Under the pieces are notes generated by a model. That model was given only the letters and a program-made list of their open reading frames with translations, had not been told where the DNA came from and did not search any database. From the NCBI GenBank assembly GCA_910579975.1, contig CAJTWU010000001.1, positions 28,362 through 92,361 of the forward strand: a stretch of 64,000 bases of DNA, written 5' to 3'. This document shows positions 1 to 8,546 of this stretch, one piece after another. Position 1 is the stretch's first letter. Every line of letters starts with the position of its first letter. Source of the stretch: an uncultured Vampirovibrio sp. (GTDB lineage Bacteria > Cyanobacteriota > Vampirovibrionia > Gastranaerophilales > Gastranaerophilaceae). The position numbers and the translations under genes are program-made.

Positions 1-40
1 CTTCTATTCAATGTGTAAATCCAATAGGAGATGATTAAAA

Positions 41-1489
41 ATGATATCAAAATTCTTAAGAGAACAACAACGATATACTCTAAAGAATTTAACAACCATA
101 TTTGAATGCAATGAAGATAAAATAAAAAGTATTATAAAAAAACTTAAAGAATACGGAATCTTAAAAGTTGTTAAATTTTCAGATACACAGTTAGATCTAT
201 CAGAGTTGCAAGATGAAGAGATTGAAATTGCTGGTGTTGAGGACAATGTTAATAAGTATTTTTATGTTTTTACTTTTGTTGGGTTGCTAACTATATCTGG
301 AAGAATATTAAAAATTTTTCCCAAATATATTGTTTCTAAAGAAGAGCCGTTAAAAGAATTCAAACAAATTTTAAAAGTAATTGAAAAATACAATTCAAAA
401 GAACAAATTATTAAAATATTTAATGATAGTAATCGAACTAAAAGCTATAATATATTAGGAGTTTCATTATTTTTACTAAATGATTTTTATGAAAATGGTT
501 CATATACTGATTATAAGGATATTATTGAAGAAAATGGACAAGGGGAAATTTTATGGGAAAAAACAGTTAACGAAACTTTTGCTATTCTTTGCAATCAAAG
601 ACCATATTACACTGAATTACAAACGAAGCGCGTAATAAACAATAATAATTCATATATTAAAACTTTGTATGAATGTATTTTAACAAAAGTATCAAACGAA
701 TTAAAACAAGCTGATATTCTGGATTTATTTGATATAACACCAATTGAATTGTCAACCCGTAAATTTGATGATTTCGGAGATAGTGATTATATTTTATATC
801 GTATAGAAAAAGAACTTGAACAAGAATTTAACACAAGAAAACAACTAATTCTCAAAGTTATGTATACATATGTGGCAAATGAAGGATTGATAAATGTTCT
901 AGAACATTTATCAATGTTTGGTACAAATTGTTTTAATTTAATATGGGAAAAAACATGCGCTGCTGTAATGAATAATGTTTTAAATGTTAAATTATCTCAA
1001 TTAAATTTCCCAATACCCTTAAATAAAAATTACTTTATTTCTAATGATTTAACATTGAGTAAACTGTTTGAAAAACCTTATTGGAGTAAGTGTAATAAAT
1101 GTGCGTCAAATACTTTAATGCCTGATATTATTACTTTTTGTCAAAAAGACGATAAACATTATTTTGTAATATTAGATGCAAAATATTATTGTCCATCATT
1201 AACACCAAATACTTTACCTAAAAATCAACCAGGAATTGAATCTATAACAAAACAATATTTGTATAATTTAGCTTATAAAAAGTTTGCAGAAGAACACAAT
1301 TTTGATTGCATAAAAAATTATTTTCTTTTACCAACAGAAAAGGATTTCATTGAAGATCTTGGATATGTTGAACTTAAAATGTTAAATGACATAGGCTTAA
1401 ATGCAATACAAAATAAATTGATTCCAGCCCATGTTGTTTTTGAGAAGTACTTAACAAACTCTTTCTATGATACTTGTGGGCTGTTATAA
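41..1489 (+). CDS. LlaJI-type restriction endonuclease subunit
   Basis: 482 residues, resembling the LlaJI restriction endonuclease family, the nuclease partner of an McrB-like GTPase in methylation-linked restriction. The N-terminal part has a winged-helix-like segment and a family-like 'FVGLLTISGR...FPKYI' stretch (about residues 77-100). A candidate PD-(D/E)xK site is visible as P361-D362 followed by D379-A-K381 in a beta-strand context. A 'CNKC' pair just upstream is a possible structural metal site. The start is supported by AGGAG at 26-30. All three frames upstream close before 41, so a partner gene (GTPase, methyltransferase) would lie left of the window. The adjoining degraded DNA and tRNA-Ala suggest an accessory island. 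Family call fairly sure; specificity unknown. Confidence 0.75.
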   Translation: MISKFLREQQRYTLKNLTTIFECNEDKIKSIIKKLKEYGILKVVKFSDTQLDLSELQDEEIEIAGVEDNVNKYFYVFTFVGLLTISGRILKIFPKYIVSKEEPLKEFKQILKVIEKYNSKEQIIKIFNDSNRTKSYNILGVSLFLLNDFYENGSYTDYKDIIEENGQGEILWEKTVNETFAILCNQRPYYTELQTKRVINNNNSYIKTLYECILTKVSNELKQADILDLFDITPIELSTRKFDDFGDSDYILYRIEKELEQEFNTRKQLILKVMYTYVANEGLINVLEHLSMFGTNCFNLIWEKTCAAVMNNVLNVKLSQLNFPIPLNKNYFISNDLTLSKLFEKPYWSKCNKCASNTLMPDIITFCQKDDKHYFVILDAKYYCPSLTPNTLPKNQPGIESITKQYLYNLAYKKFAEEHNFDCIKNYFLLPTEKDFIEDLGYVELKMLNDIGLNAIQNKLIPAHVVFEKYLTNSFYDTCGLL

Positions 1490-1663
1490 TTATTAAGCAT
1501 ATTGCATAATTGAATTTAATATCTAGGTATTTGTATATTGATATACAACTTAAAACTCGAAATTGCTAAAATCACCTGATAGCATATGATTAAAGTATGC
1601 AGATATCAGTAGTTTTTAGGTTTGAAGTTTAGAAAAATTTTGTGTGAAAAAATGTAGAATTTA

Positions 1664-1672
1664 TGGTATAGT
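1664..1672 (+). promoter_or_regulatory. Extended -10 promoter for the Spy-like gene
   Basis: TGG followed by TATAGT forms an extended -10 element, with a weak -35 (GTGAAA) 17 bases upstream. It sits about 25 bases before the start codon of the gene at 1697, with an AAAGG ribosome site between. Confidence 0.5.
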
Positions 1673-1696
1673 TTACTCAAAAAGAAAGGTGTTTAT

Positions 1697-2164
1697 ATGA
1701 AAAAGATTCTTTGTTCTTTAGCTTTAACGGCAACTATGTTATTTAGTGTATCATCAGTATTTGCAATTGATACCAAGTATTATGATATTAAGTCAAACGG
1801 TACACCGACTATAAAACGTTGTCCATGTAAAAAATATTTTGAGAATCACTTAGGTCTAACAAAAGAACAAATCGAACTTGTTGATGCAAACAGAGCTGCG
1901 CAACAAGCTGAATTAAAGCCAATAAACACCAAAATCAGAGAAAATTACAAACAAATTAAAGCGACAACTGACGAAAAAGAAATTGTTAAATTAAGAAAAG
2001 AAATTACTGAATTAAAAGCAAAATCTGCTGAAATAAAAACTGAATACAACAAAAAATTTGAATCTTATTTAGCAGAAGAGCAAATTAAAACTCTTCAATA
2101 CATGAGAGAAATGAAAAAAGAAGGCAAATCTTGCTGTCCTTGCGGAAAAAATAGGTATTATTAG
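1697..2164 (+). CDS. Secreted Spy/CpxP-like protein with terminal Cys motifs
   Basis: 155 residues. Residues 1-23 form a Sec signal peptide ending at F-A-I-D. The mature part is mostly helical and charged and carries two LTxxQ-like motifs (LTKEQ near residue 54, LAEEQ near 130), as in the periplasmic Spy/CpxP chaperone family. Unusually, it is framed by cysteine motifs: C-P-C before the helices and C-C-P-C-G near the end, which could bind metal or form disulfides. It is monocistronic with its own promoter. A periplasmic stress or metal-responsive role is inferred from the family; the exact function is unknown. Confidence 0.6.
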   Translation: MKKILCSLALTATMLFSVSSVFAIDTKYYDIKSNGTPTIKRCPCKKYFENHLGLTKEQIELVDANRAAQQAELKPINTKIRENYKQIKATTDEKEIVKLRKEITELKAKSAEIKTEYNKKFESYLAEEQIKTLQYMREMKKEGKSCCPCGKNRYY

Positions 2165-2340
2165 AGACTAGCCAAATTTGCATATACAAGCTCATGATGT
2201 TTATTATACTTAAATTCGTTAGGATATGTCATATTAAATATAACTAATACATTTTTAATGCTCTTCTCCGGATTATATATAGCATAAATATTAGACCTTG
2301 TTTCATTACCAAGGGTTTGAATTTCTTTAAAATAATGCAT
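2161..2340 (-). pseudogene. Short ORF, probable gene remnant (59 codons)
   Basis: On the minus strand a clean 59-codon frame runs from ATG at 2340 to TAA at 2161. Its stop codon overlaps the stop of the convergent gene ending at 2164. Amino-acid composition looks protein-like (start MHYFKEIQTLGNET). There is no ribosome site before the ATG, and the same frame meets a stop codon a few codons upstream. I read this as the 3' fragment of a decayed gene, consistent with the otherwise empty DNA up to the tRNA. An intact small gene is possible but less likely. Confidence 0.3.
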
Positions 2341-2734
2341 TAATTCTTGCTGTAATTGTTCTTATAGGAAGTAAATATAATTAGAGACTTGTGAGGTTGT
2401 TGTGAGTAAATCCACTATGTATATTATTACTCAGTTTTAAAAAAGTTTAGAAAATTAATTATTTTTTAATATTTTATAGAGAAAAAAGAAGAGGGAGTAT
2501 TATCAACTAAGACCTCTAATATTTCCTCTTGGAAGAAATAAGAATCATCTCCATATGAGTTTCTTTGTCGTATGTAGTATTACATTGATTTGTGATTTGA
2601 CAAACCTCCTATTCTCGACTTTACACAAGGAATAAAGCTCGCTTTATTCTGTTACCACATTACTTAACAATATTTATGTTTTGCTTAAATTCAGCGAAAC
2701 ATAATTTATTCATGGGAAACTGGACTCGAACATA
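2341..2734. other. Non-coding stretch, apparently decayed DNA
   Basis: I see no convincing gene. It holds a perfect 9-bp inverted repeat with a 2-base loop at 2630-2649 (arms GAATAAAGC / GCTTTATTC) and an imperfect one at 2675-2703 (TATGTTTTGC / GCGAAACATA). Neither is followed by a T-run. The region lies between the restriction gene and tRNA-Ala and may be the worn end of an integrated element. Confidence 0.4.
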
Positions 2735-2760
2735 CTAAAAAAGCGCTCGAAGGCGCTTGT
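2735..2760 (-). terminator. Terminator of tRNA-Ala
   Basis: On the minus strand, AAGCGC and GCGCTT pair around CTTCGA (2741-2758), followed by a run of six T. It lies directly downstream of the tRNA-Ala gene. Confidence 0.8.
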
Positions 2761-2766
2761 TTTAAA

Positions 2767-2842
2767 TGGTGGAGGATAGGAGATTCGAACTCCTGACCCC
2801 CTGCGTGCAAAGCAGGTGCTCTACCAGCTGAGCTAATCCCCC
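2767..2842 (-). tRNA. tRNA-Ala (anticodon TGC)
   Basis: A complete cloverleaf reads on the minus strand. Acceptor GGGGGAT pairs with ATCCTCC (one G-U pair), the D-arm is AGCTCAGCTGG, the anticodon loop is TTTGCAC with anticodon TGC, and the T-loop is TTCGAAT. The 3' CCA is encoded (2767-2769). The 3' end faces the restriction gene, so an element integrated at this tRNA would extend to lower coordinates. Confidence 0.95.
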
Positions 2843-2913
2843 TTGCGGGAAACCACATATACTATGATACATGATAAATTTTTTTTGTAAAGGGGGTAAA
2901 TGAAATTTTTTTT

Positions 2914-4134
2914 TTAAAGCTTCTTAATCATTTCTTCCAGACAAATTTTTACGTGGGCATAATTTAATCCACCTTGCAAATATGCTACATAAGGAGCACG
3001 CATTGGTCCGTCTGCTGAAAGTTCAATGGTTGAGCCTTCGATAAATGTTCCTCCGGCCATAATTACCTGGTCTTCATATCCTGGAATGTATTCTGGAATT
3101 GGAGTTACATAGCCGTTAATTGGTGAAAGTGATTGAATTGTACGACAAAATTCTTCTAAATGTTCTGGTTTGCCAAAGATAATATTCTGAATAATATCAG
3201 TTCTTTTTTCATCAAACCTTGGAGCTGAATTAAATCCAATATCTTCAAAGACCTTTGCTGCTAATATGGCGCCTTTGACAGCTTCTGAAACAATTGATGG
3301 AGCCATAAACAATCCTTGAAACATTAATCTATGCTGATTAAACATTGCTCCGCCTTCAGAACCAATTCCCGGAGCGGTTAAACGATTGGCTGCACGTTCT
3401 ACATAAAGCTCCTTGCCGGCTATGTATCCTCCGGCTTCAACTATTCCACCGCCCGGATTTTTTATTAGAGAACCGGCTATTAAATCTGCTCCGGCTTCCA
3501 ATGGTTCGCGGTCTTCTACAAATTCACCGTAGCAATTATCTACAAAACAAATACAATCCGGATTTTTTGTTTTTACAACTTTACAAATTTTTTCAATAAC
3601 ATCTATTGTTAAAGATTTTCTGGTTGAATATCCTTTTGAGCGTTGAATAAGAACCATAGTTGTTTCTTTATCAATCGTTTTTTCAAGAGCCTCAAAATCA
3701 ATATCATCTCCTTTTAAAGGAACTTCATCGTATAAAACACCATTTCCAATAAGAGAAGCTCGTTTTGTTTCATCATCACCGGCTGTTCCAATTACTTCTT
3801 GCATAGTATCATAAGGTGCACCGGCTACAGAAATTAATTTATCTCCATAGCGTAAGTTACCAAATAAGGCGCAAGCTAAAGTGTGTGTGCCTGAGGCAAA
3901 ATGTATTCTTACAAGTGCTTTTTCTGCTTTAAATACCTGAGCAAATGTTTTATCTAAGACTTCTCTTCCTAAATCATCATGCCCGTAACCTGAAACAGTA
4001 TAAAAATGTTCCGGTGCAACTTTATTGTCAAAAAAAGCTTTTAAAACTTTTCTCTGATTGTTATCTCTAATTTCATTGACTGCTTCAAATTGTGCAGCCA
4101 AACTTTTTTCAGCGTTCTTAATATTGTATTCCAT
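2914..4134 (-). CDS. PLP-dependent methionine gamma-lyase-like protein
   Basis: 406 residues, full length. It is a fold-type I PLP enzyme of the Met_gamma_lyase family, once named aluminium resistance protein (B. subtilis YnbB-like). The likely PLP lysine is in 'GSLIKNPGGG' (about residue 225), and 'CFVDNCYGEF' upstream supplies the aspartate that contacts the cofactor ring. A C-S lyase activity on sulfur amino acids is the family annotation, but the physiological substrate is not established. It lies 22 bases after a CopG-family regulator gene on the same strand, probably one operon. A TATAAT (minus strand, 4144-4149) lies 9 bases before the ATG, so a second, nearly leaderless transcript is possible. 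Confidence 0.85.
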   Translation of the reverse strand: MEYNIKNAEKSLAAQFEAVNEIRDNNQRKVLKAFFDNKVAPEHFYTVSGYGHDDLGREVLDKTFAQVFKAEKALVRIHFASGTHTLACALFGNLRYGDKLISVAGAPYDTMQEVIGTAGDDETKRASLIGNGVLYDEVPLKGDDIDFEALEKTIDKETTMVLIQRSKGYSTRKSLTIDVIEKICKVVKTKNPDCICFVDNCYGEFVEDREPLEAGADLIAGSLIKNPGGGIVEAGGYIAGKELYVERAANRLTAPGIGSEGGAMFNQHRLMFQGLFMAPSIVSEAVKGAILAAKVFEDIGFNSAPRFDEKRTDIIQNIIFGKPEHLEEFCRTIQSLSPINGYVTPIPEYIPGYEDQVIMAGGTFIEGSTIELSADGPMRAPYVAYLQGGLNYAHVKICLEEMIKKL

Positions 4135-4156
4135 AATACAATAATTATATCACAAG

Positions 4157-4345
4157 CTAAGATAATAGTTCGCTTAATAATGTTGCATTTTCTTCTGCTT
4201 TAACATTGTTAGCTATCTTATTGCGTTTAATATAAACACGTAAAGCTTCTCTTATTAATTCACTTCTTGTTCTTTGTTCAGAAGTTGCAATACTGTCTAC
4301 TCTGTTAAGAAAATCATTTGACATTGAAATCAATACTCGTGCCAT
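4157..4345 (-). CDS. CopG/ribbon-helix-helix transcriptional regulator
   Basis: 62 residues. The N-terminal beta-strand 'RVLISMSNDF' is followed by two helices, with 'RTRSELIREALRVYI' matching the ribbon-helix-helix DNA-binding fold, which acts as a dimer. I start at the ATG at 4345 because GGAGGG lies five bases upstream; a start five codons earlier would overlap that site. It is the first gene of a two-gene unit with the PLP enzyme. Its promoter contains a 13-base palindrome, so autoregulation is likely. The short tail after the fold gives no toxin-antitoxin signature, and no toxin gene is adjacent. Confidence 0.85.
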   Translation of the reverse strand: MARVLISMSNDFLNRVDSIATSEQRTRSELIREALRVYIKRNKIANNVKAEENATLLSELLS

Positions 4346-4364
4346 ATTCCCTCCAATCAAATTT

Positions 4365-4392
4365 ATTATATCATATAAACGGTTTATTTCAA
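4365..4392 (-). promoter_or_regulatory. CopG operon promoter with palindromic operator
   Basis: Minus strand: TTGAAA (4387-4392), a 16-base spacer and TATAAT (4365-4370). Inside the spacer, overlapping the -35 by one base, is the palindrome ATAAAC-G-GTTTAT (plus strand 4375-4387). That placement would block RNA polymerase and suits a ribbon-helix-helix repressor. Confidence 0.65.
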
Positions 4393-4423
4393 GTGTATAT
4401 ACAATGATTATGTTTTTTTGCGC

Positions 4424-4429
4424 TATAAT
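4424..4429 (+). promoter_or_regulatory. -10 box of a leaderless coaBC promoter
   Basis: TATAAT at 4424-4429 is followed by exactly six bases and then the coaBC ATG at 4436. There is no ribosome-binding sequence. Transcription would start at or within a base of the ATG. Confidence 0.55.
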
Positions 4430-4435
4430 AAAATT

Positions 4436-5602
4436 ATGCTAGAAAATAAAAATATTTTAATAGGGATAACAGGCGGTATTGCGGCTTACAAAATTTGCTC
4501 TTTGATTAGACTTTATAAAAAAGCACGAGCAAATGTCCGAGTTGTAGTAACTCCAAATGCTTTGCAATTTGTAACTAAACTTACCCTTCAAACATTAAGC
4601 AATAACGAAGTTTATGTTGATAATTTTGAAATAGATGAATATAAACCTGAACATATTTCATTATGCGAAGCTGATATTTTTGTAATTGCTCCGGCTACTG
4701 CTAATACTATTTCAAAGATTGCAAATGGTATTTGTGACAATCTTTTGCTATCAACCGCATGTGCTTTTAATAAACCTGTTTTACTTGCTCCGGCGATGAA
4801 TACAAATATGTGGGAAAATCCGTTTGTTCAAGAAAATATTATTAAATTAAAAAATAACGGTTATCATATTTTAAATCCCGATGTAGGTTATCTTGCATGC
4901 GGTACTAATGGTGCAGGCAGAATGGTTGAAGTTGAGGATATTTTTGACGAAACGTCAAGAATACTTTCTCAAAATAAAATTCTTAAGGGTAAGCAAATTC
5001 TTATAACAGCCGGAGGAACGAAAGAAAAAATTGATCCTGTAAGATTTATTTCCAACTGTTCATCAGGAAAAATGGGAACAGCGCTTGCTGATTGTGCTTA
5101 TGAAATGGGAGCCGATGTGACTTTAGTTTCAACATTTAGTGTTAATAAACCTTATAAGAATATTCTTGCAGAGTCTGCTCAAGAGATGGAAAAAGCTGTT
5201 AAATCACAGGTTGAAAATCAAGATTGTATAATAATGGCTGCTGCTGTTGCGGATTATCGTGTAGAAAATTATTCAGAACAGAAAATCAAAAAGACTTCAG
5301 AGGATAAGATTAGCTTAGAATTGGTTAAAAATCCTGATATTCTAAAAAGTCTTGCCGGTTCAAAAGCAAAAATTGTTGGTTTTTGTGCAGAAAGCGAAAA
5401 CCTTTTGGAGAATGCAAAAGTTAAAATCCAAAATAAAGGCTGTGATTATCTTGTGGCAAACGATATTTCAAGAAAAGATATAGGATTTTCCAGTGACTTA
5501 AATGAAGTCTACATCCTTGATAAAAACCTGAATATTTGCCATATTGAAAGAGATACAAAGAATAATATTGCACGTAAGGTTTTGGAGAAAATCTTTGAAT
5601 AA
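4436..5602 (+). CDS. coaBC: Bifunctional phosphopantothenoylcysteine decarboxylase / phosphopantothenate-cysteine ligase
   Basis: 388 residues. It joins cysteine to 4'-phosphopantothenate and then decarboxylates the product, two consecutive steps of coenzyme A synthesis in the cytoplasm. The CoaC half (residues 1 to about 180) has the flavoprotein motif GITGGIAAYK, PAMNTNMW and a later 'ACGTNGAGRM' substrate clamp. The CoaB half has ITAGGTKEKIDPVRFISN, SSGKMG and AAAVADYR. Start is set at ATG 4436; a TTG start six codons earlier would overlap the -10 box. The downstream Nif3-like gene overlaps its end, so the two are co-transcribed. Confidence 0.95.
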   Translation: MLENKNILIGITGGIAAYKICSLIRLYKKARANVRVVVTPNALQFVTKLTLQTLSNNEVYVDNFEIDEYKPEHISLCEADIFVIAPATANTISKIANGICDNLLLSTACAFNKPVLLAPAMNTNMWENPFVQENIIKLKNNGYHILNPDVGYLACGTNGAGRMVEVEDIFDETSRILSQNKILKGKQILITAGGTKEKIDPVRFISNCSSGKMGTALADCAYEMGADVTLVSTFSVNKPYKNILAESAQEMEKAVKSQVENQDCIIMAAAVADYRVENYSEQKIKKTSEDKISLELVKNPDILKSLAGSKAKIVGFCAESENLLENAKVKIQNKGCDYLVANDISRKDIGFSSDLNEVYILDKNLNICHIERDTKNNIARKVLEKIFE

Positions 5603-6254
5603 ATATGAAATAGTTAAAAAAATTGAAAAATTTGCACCTCTTGAAGCTCAGGAAAAATGGGATGCAAGCGGCTGGATTGTTGATTTGGAACTACAGGAAG
5701 TTAATAAAATAATGTTTGCTTTGACTATTACTCCTATGGTTTTGAAACAAGCAGTTGATAGAAATTGTGATATGATTATTTCTCATCACCCGTTATTTTT
5801 TGTTCCTTTAGAGTACAGAAAAATAAACATGTACTGTGCTCATACTAATTTAGATAAAGCTCAAGGCGGTACAACGGATATTCTTATGAAAAAATTTGGT
5901 TTTAAGGGTAAATGTCATGGTGATTTTGTTAGAATTGTTGAACTGGAAAAGCCTATATCTGTTGAAGAACTAAGGAATATCCTTTCACCATTAAAGTATG
6001 TGAACAATTATAATGTTGACACAGTCCAAACGATAGGATTTTGTGCTGGTTCAGGAAGTGAATTTATTAATGAAACTCCTTGTGAGGCTTTTGTTACAGG
6101 TGATTTGAAATTTCATACTGCAATTGAAGCGGAGAAAGTTGTATTTGACATAGGACATTTTGAAAGTGAAATCGGGGCAGCTCAACTTTTGAAAGATATT
6201 ACAGAAGTTGGTGACAAAGGAGTTTTGGCTGATGAAAAAAGTCCTTTTATTTAG
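5595..6254 (+). CDS. Nif3-like dinuclear metal centre protein
   Basis: 219 residues, short for the Nif3/YqfO family, which is often 250-370. Metal ligands of the family are visible: the H-H pair in 'IISHHPLFF' (near residue 63), H in 'CAHTNLDKAQGG', and H/E in 'DIGHFESE' near the C-terminus. The inserted middle domain of longer members is missing. I choose the TTG at 5595, with GGAG at 5584-5587, overlapping the coaBC stop; longer in-frame starts extend far into coaBC. Members are annotated GTP cyclohydrolase type 2 or metal chaperones, but the true role is unsettled. Confidence 0.8.
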   Translation: MNKYEIVKKIEKFAPLEAQEKWDASGWIVDLELQEVNKIMFALTITPMVLKQAVDRNCDMIISHHPLFFVPLEYRKINMYCAHTNLDKAQGGTTDILMKKFGFKGKCHGDFVRIVELEKPISVEELRNILSPLKYVNNYNVDTVQTIGFCAGSGSEFINETPCEAFVTGDLKFHTAIEAEKVVFDIGHFESEIGAAQLLKDITEVGDKGVLADEKSPFI

Positions 6255-6777
6255 TATTTTGTTTTTTACTTGTCTTTCTGTAATGGCTTATGAAACAATT
6301 ATAATTAAGTATCCTCCCGGAGAACATTGGATTAAAGCATATTATAAGAAAAAGGGAAATGAAGCGATTTTGCAGTATGTTCCTAACGGGCAGTCAACAA
6401 ATAACTGGCAAAGAACAATCGTAGTGCATTCATATAATGACTCTGCTTATCCGGTGAATATATTTATGAATAATAATATTGCAATGATGCAAAAAACAAA
6501 TCCTACCGCAAAATATAAAACCTTAAGAAACACTGCTAATGATGCGATAGCCGGGAGATGTACTGATAATTACAAAAATATTGAGGCTCAATGTGAGTTT
6601 TTTAGGGTGACAAGAGCACATAATGCAGTAGTTAGTATACATTATATTAATAAGAACAAAAACGATTTTTTATCGAATTATACTGTTTGGTATGAAATAA
6701 TAAAGCGCGCTAAGTTTCTAAACAGCTATTATAGAAACGAAAGAACCTTCAACAAATCAGAGTATTTTGAGATATAG
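6232..6777 (+). CDS. Secreted protein of unknown function
   Basis: 181 residues with a typical signal peptide (MKKVLLFSILFFTCLSVMA), then a small, probably beta-rich domain. The start at 6232 is chosen because AAGGAG lies nine bases upstream and the signal peptide begins there; it overlaps the Nif3-like gene by 23 bases. Cys residues in 'AGRCTDNYK...AQCEFF' could form a disulfide. I do not recognise a family. It ends just before the fliF promoter. Confidence 0.7.
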   Translation: MKKVLLFSILFFTCLSVMAYETIIIKYPPGEHWIKAYYKKKGNEAILQYVPNGQSTNNWQRTIVVHSYNDSAYPVNIFMNNNIAMMQKTNPTAKYKTLRNTANDAIAGRCTDNYKNIEAQCEFFRVTRAHNAVVSIHYINKNKNDFLSNYTVWYEIIKRAKFLNSYYRNERTFNKSEYFEI

Positions 6778-6799
6778 ATGATTAAAAAAAGTTTACAAT

Positions 6800-6828
6800 T
6801 TGAAGTTTGCTTTCTTATGGGTTATTAT
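6800..6828 (+). promoter_or_regulatory. Probable promoter of the flagellar operon
   Basis: TTGAAG (6800-6805), a 17-base spacer and TATTAT (6823-6828), about 75 bases before fliF. It reads as a housekeeping sigma-70 promoter rather than a flagellar sigma-28 or sigma-54 one. The leader between it and fliF has a small hairpin (GTAG/CTAC at about 6872-6886) but matches no riboswitch I know. Confidence 0.5.
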
Positions 6829-6906
6829 TTATAGTGATAGACTGTGCGCGGGGACAAATAAAAACCAGCTCGTAGGTGAGACTACAGACTTGAAAAAAGG
6901 TTAAAA

Positions 6907-8451
6907 ATGGAAAATAATTATTTTGCGTTACTGGCAAACGATGTGAAGAAACTTTGGAATGGTTTAGATGAGGGCCAAAAGCTTGGCATGCTCGGTTTAA
7001 TTGTAGTTACAATTGTTGCAGCTACATTTTTCCTTTCAAAAGCTATGGAACCGGACTGGGTTGTTTTATATTCTGATTTGAATGAAGTCAATGCAATCAG
7101 CATTGTTGAAAATATGAAAAAGAACGGATATCAATACAAGGTTTCAGAAGATAAGAAAACTATCCTTGTTCCATCAAATACCAGAGATGATATGCGGATC
7201 TTTGTTGCCGAAAATGACTTAATCAAAAACGGTGATGGAGGTTTTGAACTTTTAGATGATATGTCATTGGGTTCAACTGATTTTAAGAACAAATTAACAA
7301 AACAAAGAATTTTTCAGGGAGAAATTACCCGTGCAATTGAAAAAATTCAGGGTATCAAATATGCAAAAGTTCAGTTAGCAGAGCCAGAGCGTTCTATTTT
7401 TGAAGATAATGATGAAAAACCTACTGCCTCTGTAATGCTCGTTTTAGAACCGGGCTATAAACTCAAAAGTGCACAGGTAAAGGCGATTAAAAATCTTGTT
7501 GCGTATTCTGTTCCAAGAATGACTCCTGAACAAGTTTTTATTACAGACCAAAATGGCAACAGCTTGTCTGATGAAACTTCGAAAAACTCTACAGATATGG
7601 AAAGTTTCAAAACAAACCTTGAAAAACAAACATCTAAAAAAGTTTCAGATGTTTTAGAAAAAATTGTTGGCAAAGGCAATGTGTCTGTACAGGTTAATGC
7701 GGATATTGATTTTAATTCAGCTAAAGCAACTATTGAAAGCTATATACCGGCTAATGATAAAGGTGAAGGTGTTCTTGTAAGTTCACAAACTGAAGTTGAA
7801 ACTTATGAAAACCCGAATAATGTGCCAAATACAGCTGATGTAAATAGAAGAAATCTTAATTACTCTAAGCAGAAAACTGCTATGAATTATAATGTAACAA
7901 AAGAAGTCAAACAGGTAATTTATGCACCTGGTACAGTTAAGCGTATGTCAATTGCGGTTGCAATTAATAAAATACTTACCGAGTCTGAAAAAGAAGAAAT
8001 AAAAGGGCTTGTTTTATCAGCAGCCGGTGTAGATTATGCCCGAGGAGATGTAATCTCTGTTTCAGGACTTCAGTTTGAGGGTGTTACAATTGATAAACAA
8101 GCAAATGAAGAAATGGCTAAACAGTATCAAAAAGAGCAGACAATTTATATGTTAACTTCTTCTGTAATACCGTTAATTGTGGTTCTTGTGCTTGGCTGCT
8201 TTGCACTGTTTATCTTAAAAGGATTTGTTTCAAGAATTCCTTCTCCGGCAGCTTTAGAAAAGAAACCTCAAGAAGATCCACAGCAACGATTGCTGGAGGA
8301 AGAGGAAATGCGAGATAGCTCTCCGAGACTTGAGTTCAACAAAAAAGAACTTCAATCTCAAAAGGAACAAAATATAACAGAATTGAATGAAGCAATTATG
8401 GCAGCGCCTGAAGATGCAGCTAAGTTGTTGACATCATATATAAGGGAGTAG
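6907..8451 (+). CDS. fliF: Flagellar MS-ring protein FliF
   Basis: 514 residues. It forms the inner-membrane MS-ring on which the flagellar rotor and export apparatus are built. The first membrane segment is near residues 25-43. It is followed by ring-building motifs (the YscJ/FliF domain with 'RAIEKIQGIKYAKVQLAEPERS') and a long periplasmic region; the second membrane segment is near residues 420-440. The cytoplasmic tail, which binds FliG, ends '...LLTSYIRE'. It is the first gene of fliF-fliG-fliH-fliI. No fliE, flgB or flgC precedes it, so the basal-body rod genes are elsewhere. The start is preceded by AAAAAAGG. Confidence 0.95.
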   Translation: MENNYFALLANDVKKLWNGLDEGQKLGMLGLIVVTIVAATFFLSKAMEPDWVVLYSDLNEVNAISIVENMKKNGYQYKVSEDKKTILVPSNTRDDMRIFVAENDLIKNGDGGFELLDDMSLGSTDFKNKLTKQRIFQGEITRAIEKIQGIKYAKVQLAEPERSIFEDNDEKPTASVMLVLEPGYKLKSAQVKAIKNLVAYSVPRMTPEQVFITDQNGNSLSDETSKNSTDMESFKTNLEKQTSKKVSDVLEKIVGKGNVSVQVNADIDFNSAKATIESYIPANDKGEGVLVSSQTEVETYENPNNVPNTADVNRRNLNYSKQKTAMNYNVTKEVKQVIYAPGTVKRMSIAVAINKILTESEKEEIKGLVLSAAGVDYARGDVISVSGLQFEGVTIDKQANEEMAKQYQKEQTIYMLTSSVIPLIVVLVLGCFALFILKGFVSRIPSPAALEKKPQEDPQQRLLEEEEMRDSSPRLEFNKKELQSQKEQNITELNEAIMAAPEDAAKLLTSYIRE

Positions 8452-8546
8452 GTGCTACACACGTAGACATTGGGCACGGCTCAAGTTTAACATTCCAAAA
8501 TATAAAGTAAAATTACAAGAACGCCTAAATAAGGACTACCAGAAAC
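8452..8546 (+). other. Structured gap between fliF and fliG
   Basis: 95 bases without a gene. CTAC/GTAG (8455-8466) nests inside GTGC/GCAC (8452-8477), directly after the fliF stop. No T-run follows, so it is not a terminator. It may be a processing or stability element setting different FliF and FliG levels. No clear promoter is seen. Confidence 0.3.

Noticed and set aside
2711..2740. T-arm-like sequence (minus strand GTTCGAGTCC) suggesting a second tRNA or tRNA fragment
   Set aside because: No matching 5-bp T-stem, no anticodon arm and no acceptor partner within tRNA distance.
6829..6906. Possible cyclic di-GMP or other riboswitch in the fliF leader
   Set aside because: It is too short, and no known aptamer core sequence is recognisable; only one 4-bp hairpin is seen.
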